Of a stretch of 6,260 nucleotides of DNA, positions 1 through 4,207 are shown piece by piece. The notes beneath the pieces are model-generated. The model worked only from the letters and a program-made list of their open reading frames with translations. It did no database searches and was not told where the DNA came from. The number at the start of each line of letters is the position of its first letter. Within the stretch, counting starts at the first letter, position 1. The DNA is from Halovenus sp. GTDB lineage: Archaea; Halobacteriota; Halobacteria; Halobacteriales; Haloarculaceae. The position numbers were made by a program, and so were the translations under genes. The stretch lies in assembly GCA_028275145.1 (NCBI GenBank), contig JAQCNG010000253.1, positions 1-6,260 of the forward strand, read 5' to 3'.

Positions 1-288
1 GCCGAGATAACCGACGCCGAGGAGTTCCCGGAGGCAGAGAAGCCCCGGCTACTGAAACTCCGGCTCGACCTCGGCGACGAGACGCGCCAGTCGGCCGCAC
101 AGCTCGGCTACCACCACGCTCCAGAGGAGCTACCGGGAATGCAGGTGCTCTGTGCGACAGACCTGGGGTCGGTCCGGATTGCCGGCTACAGATCCGAGGT
201 GCTGACCGTCGGTGTGCCCGGCGACGACGGCAGGCCGGTGCTGGTCACACCCGAGAAGGAGGTTCCGGTCGGCGGGGCGCTGTACTGA
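1..288 (+). CDS. CsaA-like tRNA-binding (OB-fold) protein, C-terminal part
   Basis: The frame is open from base 1 and ends at TGA 286-288, giving 95 residues; the start lies outside the window. The segments EFPEAEKPRLLKL, QSAAQL, YHHAPEEL and RIAGYRSEVLTVG, with a final VTPEKEVPVGGALY, follow the order of the CsaA / methionyl-tRNA synthetase beta-like tRNA-binding domain (bacterial CsaA: EFPEAR..., KQSSAQ, Y.PE.L, RIAGF.SEVLVLG, PVPNG). Compared with the roughly 110-residue CsaA proteins, perhaps 15-20 N-terminal residues are missing, unless the protein has an extra N-terminal domain. This fold binds the tRNA elbow; bacterial CsaA is also described as having chaperone or export activity. The role in archaea is uncertain. 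The gene converges on ftsZ2 across a 122-bp gap. The family call is based on recalled sequence patterns; I see no promoter or terminator for it in the window. Confidence 0.8.
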   Translation, partial: AEITDAEEFPEAEKPRLLKLRLDLGDETRQSAAQLGYHHAPEELPGMQVLCATDLGSVRIAGYRSEVLTVGVPGDDGRPVLVTPEKEVPVGGALY

Positions 289-383
289 GAGGCGTGGACC
301 TGACCCGTGCCGGCGGCGTGACCCACTCGATACACTCGGGGCCTGATTTGGGCGACCCGGAGACGCCGCTGGGGGAATCACAC
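289..383. other. Intergenic spacer between convergent genes
   Basis: This spacer lies between the plus-strand tRNA-binding gene and the end of the ftsZ2 terminator. I see no T-run after a stem on the plus strand, no TATA box and no convincing small gene. An open frame across it on the plus strand continues antisense into ftsZ2 and has no family resemblance. Confidence 0.5.
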
Positions 384-409
384 AAAAAATCCGACAGCAG
401 GGCTGTCGG
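384..409 (-). terminator. Intrinsic terminator of the cdrS-ftsZ2 operon
   Basis: Read on the minus strand, one base after the ftsZ2 stop, the sequence is CCGACAGC-AGG-GCTGTCGG followed by A and six Ts. The stem is a perfect 8-bp pairing (391-398 with 402-409) with a 3-base loop, and the T6 run is at 384-389. This is the bacterial-style stem plus U-tract. Archaeal RNA polymerase terminates mainly at U-tracts, so the T6 alone could suffice; the stem may also protect the 3' end. The plus strand has no T-run after the stem, so it should act only for ftsZ2. Confidence 0.75.
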
Positions 410-410
410 C

Positions 411-1595
411 TCAATTGGTGCGGATGACGTCGAGCCCGTTCTGTCTGTCGACGTCGTCGCGACCACCGTCGGTTTCGCCGAAGTTGCGGTCGACGCCAGC
501 GTTGTCGGCGGCGTCGAACGTCTCGGATTCGACGGAGTCATCCTCGATTGCACGGCGGGATTTGTTGGCCTGTTTCTGTGCCGTTGGACCGAGCACCTGA
601 GCGCTTTTGACGCCGGTCATGATGGCCATAACCCGCACCTTGCCCTTGTACTCGTCCTCGATGCGGGCGCCCCAGATGACGTTCGCACTCGCCTCGAGTC
701 GCTCGGTGATGTTCTGGGCGATGCCCTCGGCCTCCTGTAGTGTGAGGTCGGGTCCGCCGGTGATGTGGACCAGACCGCCGCTGGCGCCACGGTAGTCGAC
801 ATCCAGCAGCGGGTGGTTCATCGCGTCCTTGACAACCTCCTCGGTCTTGTTCTTGTCCTGTGTCTCGCCGACCAGCATCACCGCGACGCCACCCTGGTTC
901 ATGATGGCCTGCATGTCGGCGTAGTCGAGGTTGATGAGCGACGGCTGGGTGATGGTCTCGGAGATGCCCTTTACCGTCTCGGCGATGATCTGGTCCATCA
1001 CCGAGAACGCCTTGCCGATTGGCAGGTTCGGGACGTACTCGAGAAGTCGGTTGTTGTCCAACACGATGATGGAGTCGGCCTCCTCGCGGAGTCGCTCCAG
1101 GCCCTCCTCGGCTTTCACCGTGCGGGCGCGCTCGACGTTGAACGGCGTCGAGACCATCCCGACAACGATTGCGCCCTGTTCTTTGGCGAGTTTCGAGATG
1201 ACCGGGGCAGCACCGGTGCCGGTGCCACCGCCCATGCCGGCGGTCACGAAGACGAGGTCGGCGTCGCTGAGTACGTCTTTCAGCGTTCCCTGTGCCATCT
1301 CGGCGGCACGCTCGCCCATCTTCGGGTCACCACCAGCGCCGAGCCCGTTCGTGAGCGACTTGCCCACGAGGATCTTCGTGTCGGCCTCGACCATCTGGAG
1401 ATGCTGTTTGTCGGTGTTGATAGCGATGGTGTCTGCGCCCTCGACACCGATATTGTACAGCCGATTGACCGTGTTGTTGCCGGCACCGCCACAGCCAACA
1501 ACGACGATACGGGGGTCGCCAAACCCCTCGGTATCGGCCATCTGCTCTTTTTCCTCCTCGTCGCGGACGAGAGCCTCGTTGACGATGTCCTGCAT
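411..1595 (-). CDS. ftsZ2: Cell division GTPase FtsZ2
   Basis: This is a 394-residue archaeal FtsZ, a tubulin-like GTPase that polymerises at midcell. In haloarchaea FtsZ2 acts with FtsZ1 and SepF and is the form needed for constriction. Visible motifs are the nucleotide-binding loop GCGGAGNNT (34-42), the tubulin signature GGGTGTG (122-128), [14 protein letters not shown] (153-166) and the T7 synergy loop NLDYADM (222-228), with Asp224 and Asp227 at the catalytic positions. The FtsZ C-terminal domain runs to about residue 335. A variable acidic linker follows, ending in the conserved haloarchaeal tail NGLDVIR plus Thr-Asn (386-394), the probable site for partners such as SepF. ATG at 1595-1593 is chosen because MQDIV is the usual FtsZ2 N-terminus; the frame stays open upstream, but that extension overlaps cdrS in another frame and is not FtsZ-like. 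Separated by 2 nt from cdrS, it is presumably cotranscribed. FtsZ2 rather than FtsZ1 is supported by the N-terminus and the cdrS linkage. Confidence 0.96.
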   Translation of the reverse strand: MQDIVNEALVRDEEEKEQMADTEGFGDPRIVVVGCGGAGNNTVNRLYNIGVEGADTIAINTDKQHLQMVEADTKILVGKSLTNGLGAGGDPKMGERAAEMAQGTLKDVLSDADLVFVTAGMGGGTGTGAAPVISKLAKEQGAIVVGMVSTPFNVERARTVKAEEGLERLREEADSIIVLDNNRLLEYVPNLPIGKAFSVMDQIIAETVKGISETITQPSLINLDYADMQAIMNQGGVAVMLVGETQDKNKTEEVVKDAMNHPLLDVDYRGASGGLVHITGGPDLTLQEAEGIAQNITERLEASANVIWGARIEDEYKGKVRVMAIMTGVKSAQVLGPTAQKQANKSRRAIEDDSVESETFDAADNAGVDRNFGETDGGRDDVDRQNGLDVIRTN

Positions 1596-1597
1596 CG

Positions 1598-1807
1598 TTA
1601 GACCCTCGCCCACGAGCGGTCCTTGCGCTGGTCCTCGCGACCCTGACGCTTCTCCGAGGGCCGGCGCTGTTCGGTGTCGTGTTCGGCGAGCATATCGCGC
1701 ACCGCGTCCCGGATTGCCTCGCTTCGGTTTGGATACTCTCCGGTCTCGACCATTCGCTCGACCTGTTCGACCTGCTGTTTCGGAATCCGTAGTGTCACAC
1801 GCTCCAT
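1598..1807 (-). CDS. cdrS: Ribbon-helix-helix cell division regulator CdrS
   Basis: This 69-residue protein has a ribbon-helix-helix (MetJ/Arc/CopG-type) fold at residues 2-43. The DNA-reading strand is ERVTLRIP (2-9, with Arg3, Thr5 and Arg7 alternating outward), followed by helix A (about 10-22), the turn GEYPN and helix [17 protein letters not shown] (28-43). Such proteins bind DNA as dimers. Published work in Halobacterium salinarum and Haloferax volcanii shows CdrS, encoded directly upstream of ftsZ2, controls ftsZ2 and other division-linked genes. Residues 44-69 form a charged tail with nine Arg/Lys, ending SWARV; a net basic tail is unusual for a haloarchaeal protein and may add DNA contacts. 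ATG 1807-1805 gives the usual MERVTLRIP start. Ribosome-site support is weak (AGGG 9 nt upstream). The stop is 2 nt before ftsZ2, so the two form an operon. Likely controlled by CdrL and perhaps by itself through the repeats upstream. Confidence 0.93.
   Translation of the reverse strand: MERVTLRIPKQQVEQVERMVETGEYPNRSEAIRDAVRDMLAEHDTEQRRPSEKRQGREDQRKDRSWARV
1604..1607 (-). promoter_or_regulatory. Shine-Dalgarno-like GAGG for ftsZ2 inside the cdrS 3' end
   Basis: On the minus strand the end of cdrS reads TGG GCG AGG GTC TAA, then CG and the ftsZ2 ATG. The GAGG lies 8 nt before the ATG, a workable distance for pairing with the 16S rRNA 3' end. It supports the ATG at 1595 and suggests coupled or re-initiated translation of ftsZ2 after cdrS. 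Confidence 0.5.
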
Positions 1808-1827
1808 AGTTTGTGTCCCTGTGGTGG

Positions 1828-1834
1828 GTAAGAC
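1828..1834. repeat. GTAAGAC element, copy 1 (near cdrS start)
   Basis: On the plus strand this is GTAAGAC, reading GTCTTAC in the cdrS mRNA direction. It lies 21-27 nt upstream of the cdrS ATG. It forms an inverted pair with the copy at 1859-1865, centres 31 bp apart (about three helical turns). Function inferred only: half-site for a ribbon-helix-helix regulator or the 3' arm of an RNA stem. Confidence 0.45.
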
Positions 1835-1858
1835 AGGAACCGTCGGTCACGTTCGCGC

Positions 1859-1865
1859 GTCTTAC
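1859..1865. repeat. GTCTTAC element, copy 2, within 10-mer CGTCTTACGC
   Basis: Plus-strand GTCTTAC sits in the middle of the cdrS leader. Its flanks extend the match to CGTCTTACGC (1858-1867), which is identical to 1926-1935 and to 2208-2217. It pairs inversely with the copy at 1828-1834. Confidence 0.45.
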
Positions 1866-1915
1866 GCCGCGAAACCGCCACACGCAGCGTCGACGGACGG
1901 TCTGTGTCTCGCGGT

Positions 1916-1933
1916 GTAAGACTCCCGTCTTAC
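1916..1933. promoter_or_regulatory. Perfect 7-bp inverted repeat at the predicted cdrS transcription start
   Basis: The plus strand reads GTAAGAC-TCCC-GTCTTAC, and the minus strand GTAAGAC-GGGA-GTCTTAC. The half-site centres are 11 bp apart, about one helical turn, as expected for a dimeric DNA-binding protein such as a ribbon-helix-helix factor. With the TATA box at 1959-1966 the start site should fall near 1937, so this repeat occupies roughly +4 to +21, a place where a bound protein would block transcription. Alternatively the transcript would begin with a 7-bp hairpin closed by GGGA, a GNRA-type loop. CdrL or CdrS as the binder is inference. Confidence 0.55.
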
Positions 1934-1941
1934 GCACGAAT

Positions 1942-1950
1942 TACGTCGTA
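1942..1950. promoter_or_regulatory. Short palindrome TACG-N-CGTA in the cdrS core promoter
   Basis: TACGTCGTA is an interrupted palindrome lying between the cdrS TATA box and the predicted start. On the minus strand it gives TACGACG, which also occurs at the predicted cdrL start (2644-2650). It could be a shared regulator site, but the match is short and may be chance. Confidence 0.3.
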
Positions 1951-1958
1951 CCCCACAG

Positions 1959-1966
1959 TATATAAA
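1959..1966 (-). promoter_or_regulatory. TATA box of the cdrS-ftsZ2 operon
   Basis: The minus strand reads TTTATATA (in CATTTATATACTG), a near-consensus archaeal TATA box and the only AT-rich element between cdrL and cdrS. A start site about 25 nt downstream would be near 1937, leaving a leader of about 130 nt before the cdrS ATG. That is long for haloarchaea, whose mRNAs are mostly leaderless. The core also reads TATATAAA on the plus strand, but no plus-strand gene follows it. Confidence 0.6.
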
Positions 1967-2036
1967 TGTAACGGCGGTTCGTATGACGCAAGCCCAGTTC
2001 CGGGCGTAAACGCTCGCCACGGCCCAAAATCGGTGT

Positions 2037-2636
2037 TTACGAGCCATCGAGCACGTCCGCCGCCGGCGTCCGACGGCCGCAACCAGGGCAGAACCCCCAG
2101 TCCGAACGGAGTTCGTCACCACACTCGCAGAACACACGCGAGGAGTTTTTCCCGCAGTTCGGGCAGTAAACGTGGGACGGCGACAGGGTCTCGCCACACT
2201 GTGTGCACGTCTTACGCTCACCGTTCGACGTGTTTTCGTCGCCCCCGGTCTCCGTCTTACTCTCCGGACCGTTGTGTGACGACTCGTTAGACGGGGTGCG
2301 TGACGGCTCCCGCGAGACGTTTACGCCGGCCCCCTCCTCGGGCGAGTTCCCCCGGACGGCAGCGTGTTCTGCGCCGTCGAGCGTGATGTTTACGTTGATG
2401 TCCTGCGTGTCGCGGCCCCGGCCAAGTCGCCGGTCCAGCATCGCGTCGACCTGCTCGGCGAGCAGGTCGTCGATACGGTCACCGACACCCCCGCTCGGAG
2501 TGGAATCGACCGGGCGGTCGGCGTGGCGCTCGATGTACTCCCGCAGTGCCTCGCGCAGCACCTCGCTTTTCGAGGCGTCGAACGACTCGAGACGGGTGAC
2601 GAGTTCGTCGTCGGCACGGAACGTCAGCTTGCTCAT
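2037..2636 (-). CDS. cdrL: CdrL: ribbon-helix-helix regulator with C-terminal double zinc ribbon
   Basis: This 199-residue protein starts with a ribbon-helix-helix domain: strand SKLTFRA (2-8), helix A about 9-19 and helix B SKSEVLREALREYIERHA (22-39). A helical segment GDRIDDLLAEQVDAMLDRRL (52-71) may aid oligomerisation. Then comes a low-complexity acidic/Ser linker (about 95-140). The C-terminus carries four cysteine knuckles: C144/C147, C158/C161, C170/C172 and C183/C186, the pattern of a double zinc ribbon. The third knuckle is CxC rather than CxxC. CdrL ('long') is the partner of CdrS in the network described in Halobacterium, where it acts on the cdrS-ftsZ2 promoter; assignment here rests on domain architecture plus position directly upstream of cdrS. 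The zinc ribbons could bind protein or nucleic acid; that is unknown. ATG 2636 sits about 7 nt after a predicted start site. It is separated from cdrS by 229 bp holding a separate promoter. Confidence 0.85.
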   Translation of the reverse strand: MSKLTFRADDELVTRLESFDASKSEVLREALREYIERHADRPVDSTPSGGVGDRIDDLLAEQVDAMLDRRLGRGRDTQDINVNITLDGAEHAAVRGNSPEEGAGVNVSREPSRTPSNESSHNGPESKTETGGDENTSNGERKTCTQCGETLSPSHVYCPNCGKNSSRVFCECGDELRSDWGFCPGCGRRTPAADVLDGS

Positions 2637-2665
2637 GTGCCTTCGTCGTAACTGTCGATGCCCTC

Positions 2666-2674
2666 GTATATCAA
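2666..2674 (-). promoter_or_regulatory. TATA box of cdrL
   Basis: The minus strand reads TTGATATAC. A start site 25-27 nt downstream would be near 2643, leaving a leader of about 7 nt before the cdrL ATG, which fits a near-leaderless haloarchaeal mRNA. It lies in the 115-bp gap shared with the divergent dehydrogenase gene. Confidence 0.5.
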
Positions 2675-2720
2675 TGTTCGCCGGTGTCTGACGCCTGTTT
2701 CACGGCGACTCCACCGGTAC

Positions 2721-2727
2721 GGTTTTG
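2721..2727 (+). promoter_or_regulatory. Possible degenerate TATA element of the dehydrogenase gene
   Basis: GGTTTTG lies about 28 nt before the ATG at 2752, the correct distance for a leaderless transcript, but it matches the TATA consensus poorly. No better candidate stands at this distance; TATAT at 2667-2671 is about 80 nt upstream. Confidence 0.2.
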
Positions 2728-2751
2728 CCGTCACCGCCCGTGGGTCCGGAT

Positions 2752-3795
2752 ATGCAGGCCGTCCAGTTCACCGGACACGGAGACAGGGGTGTCGTCGAGT
2801 ACGGGGCCCATCCCGATATCGACCCCGGACGTGGCGAGGTCCGTATCGAGGTCCGCGCGAGCGCGCTGAACCATCTGGACATCTGGACCCGGCGCGGGCT
2901 CCCGGGGGTCGACCTGGCGATGCCCCACATCCCGGGGAGTGACGCGGCGGGTGTCGTCGATGCCGTGGGTCCGGGCGTGTCACGGGTCGCGCCCGGCGAC
3001 CGTGTCGCGGTTTCGGCGGGCGTCCACTGTGGCGACTGCGAGTTCTGCCGGGCCGGCGAGTTCACCCAGTGTGTCGACTACCACGTTGTCGGCGAGCACA
3101 CCCGGGGTGTCCACGCGGAGCGGCCGGTCGTCCCGGCCGAGACGCTCGTCCCCGTTCCAGAGGGTGTCGGCTGGGAGACTGCCGCGGCCGCGCCACTCGT
3201 GTTCCAGACCGCCTGGCGGATGCTCGTCACCCGCGCGGAACTGCGCCCGGGCGAGTCCGTGCTGGTACTGGGCGCGAGCGGCGGCGTCGGCCACGCGGCC
3301 GTCCAGATTGCCGACTACCTCGGCGCGACGGTGTACGCCACCGCGAGCAGTGACGAGAAACTCGCGTACGCACGGGAGATGGGTGCCGACCACACCATCG
3401 ACTACGAGGCCGAGAACTTCGCGGAGCGAATCCGCGAACAGACCGGCAAGCGCGGTGTCGACGTCGTCGTCGACCACGTGGGCGCGGCCACCTGGCAGGA
3501 TTCGCTCGCCAGTCTCGCCCGTGGCGGCCGTCTGGTCACCTGCGGCGCGACGACCGGCCCCCACCCCGAGACGGACATCAACCGCATCTTCTGGAACCAA
3601 CTGTCGGTTATCGGTTCGACGATGGCCACACCCGGCGAGGTGGACGAGGTGCTCGAACTGGTCTGGGCGGGGGAACTGGAGCCCCGTATCCGTGCGACCC
3701 TGCCCATGAGCGAGGCCGCCGAGGGCCACCGGATGCTCGAGGAGCGCGACGGCTTCGGCAAGGTGGTGCTCCTCCCGGACAGCGCCGACGCGTGA
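2752..3795 (+). CDS. Zinc-type medium-chain dehydrogenase / quinone oxidoreductase-like
   Basis: This 347-residue cytoplasmic oxidoreductase belongs to the medium-chain alcohol dehydrogenase superfamily. The N-terminal GroES-like domain (about 1-125) has the structural-zinc cysteines C93, C96, C99 and C107. The Rossmann domain has the cofactor loop GASGGVG (174-180), and GKRGVDVVVDHVGAATW and GGRLVTCGATTG follow. The usual catalytic-zinc ligands are not apparent: the first-ligand region reads ALNHLDIWTRRG, with Asn40 in the place of Cys, and the GHE motif is PGSD (61-64), as in quinone oxidoreductase-type members. The best recalled match is the Zn-ADH-like group with LNHLDLWVRRG and FWRQLSILGST; our FWNQLSVIGST agrees. 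NADPH preference and substrate cannot be told. ATG 2752 (MQAVQFTG) is preferred; the frame opens earlier at TTG 2725, but that adds nine atypical residues. It is followed 7 bp later by a membrane-protein gene, so the two are probably cotranscribed. It is divergent from cdrL. Confidence 0.9.
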   Translation: MQAVQFTGHGDRGVVEYGAHPDIDPGRGEVRIEVRASALNHLDIWTRRGLPGVDLAMPHIPGSDAAGVVDAVGPGVSRVAPGDRVAVSAGVHCGDCEFCRAGEFTQCVDYHVVGEHTRGVHAERPVVPAETLVPVPEGVGWETAAAAPLVFQTAWRMLVTRAELRPGESVLVLGASGGVGHAAVQIADYLGATVYATASSDEKLAYAREMGADHTIDYEAENFAERIREQTGKRGVDVVVDHVGAATWQDSLASLARGGRLVTCGATTGPHPETDINRIFWNQLSVIGSTMATPGEVDEVLELVWAGELEPRIRATLPMSEAAEGHRMLEERDGFGKVVLLPDSADA

Positions 3796-3802
3796 ACAAC
3801 AG

Positions 3803-4144
3803 ATGACTGATACGACAGACCAGGAGCAAACCGACGAACCCGCGCCGGAGCAACAGCGCGTCGAGGAGTCGCCGGTCCCGGGGACCGGCAGCGCACAGAC
3901 AGGTCGCCCCGAGCGCCTCGACACCCCCGACGATGTCGACCGGCGTGGCTGGTTGCTCGTGGCGCTGGTGGTGCTGTCGGTGCTCGTGATTCCGCTGTTC
4001 GTGCTCTACATCCCGGAGGCACACTGGCTCATCGGCCGACTCGGGTTCTCCCAGCGCCAGGCCTACATCGTCTTCCCGATGATTCCGGCCGTGCTCCTGG
4101 GCCTGACGGCTGTCTGGGCAACCGTGCGGGCGTACTCGGAGTGA
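3803..4144 (+). CDS. Small two-helix membrane protein, unknown function
   Basis: This 113-residue protein belongs to no family I recognise. Residues 1-48 are hydrophilic, acidic and Pro/Gln/Thr-rich, with no signal peptide. Helix 1 spans about 49-70 (begins GWLLVALVVLSVLVIP), a short loop contains AHWLIGRLGFSQRQ, and helix 2 spans about 88-110 (begins YIVFPMIPAVLLG). With two arginines (47-48) just before helix 1 and another Arg at 109 after helix 2, both termini probably face the cytoplasm. The ATG is 7 bp after the dehydrogenase stop, with no obvious Shine-Dalgarno sequence, so it probably belongs to the same transcript. Coding is supported by good hydrophobic segmentation and by close spacing. 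The gene converges on idi across 44 bp. Confidence 0.75.
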   Translation: MTDTTDQEQTDEPAPEQQRVEESPVPGTGSAQTGRPERLDTPDDVDRRGWLLVALVVLSVLVIPLFVLYIPEAHWLIGRLGFSQRQAYIVFPMIPAVLLGLTAVWATVRAYSE

Positions 4145-4165
4145 CCCCGAGCGGAGTGTCAACGC

Positions 4166-4207
4166 CAGCGGCGGTCCCGGCGCGAAACTCAGCGGCGGTC
4201 CCGGCGC
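4166..4207. repeat. Tandem 18-bp direct repeat, 24-bp period, at the idi 3' end
   Basis: The same 18 bases (beginning CAGCGGCGG and ending CCCGGCGC) occur at 4166-4183 and 4190-4207. The right copy contains the last idi codons; the left copy lies just past the stop. In the idi frame both encode RRDRR, so the second looks like a duplicated end of the gene: one copy is followed by TGA and the other would continue into Trp-Arg-stop. A recent short slippage duplication is the simple explanation. Confidence 0.7.

Larger units (their letters stand above)
1808..1937 (-). promoter_or_regulatory. Predicted long 5' leader of the cdrS-ftsZ2 mRNA
   Basis: This is the interval from the predicted start site to the base before the cdrS ATG. 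It holds two GTAAGAC/GTCTTAC inverted pairs (1933-1916 and 1865-1828 in the transcription direction). Because all four arms share one sequence, either 5' arm can pair with either downstream 3' arm, allowing alternative RNA folds. I see no riboswitch family I recognise and no convincing leader peptide; the open frame here is just an upstream extension of the ftsZ2 frame. The leader is predicted from TATA position alone. Confidence 0.4.

Noticed and set aside
765..1601. Plus-strand open frame of 278 codons antisense to ftsZ2
   Set aside because: It is a mirror of the ftsZ2 reading frame, with no recognisable domains; long antisense frames are expected in GC-rich coding DNA.
931..1809. Plus-strand open frame of 292 codons antisense to ftsZ2 and cdrS
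   Set aside because: Ser/Arg/Pro-rich composition typical of a shadow frame; it overlaps two well-supported genes.
1596..1937. N-terminal extension of ftsZ2 from a GTG at 1937
   Set aside because: It would read through all of cdrS in another frame; the sequence is Arg-rich and unlike FtsZ, and the ATG at 1595 gives the family's normal N-terminus.
2006..2040. GTAAAC...GTTTAC inverted repeat around the cdrL stop as a terminator or operator
   Set aside because: Only six bases per arm with 23 bases between and no T-run after it; other GTTTAC words in cdrL are explained by Val-Asn and Val-Tyr codons.
2980..3924. Minus-strand open frame of 314 codons antisense to the dehydrogenase
   Set aside because: No family resemblance; the plus-strand dehydrogenase is unambiguous over the same DNA.
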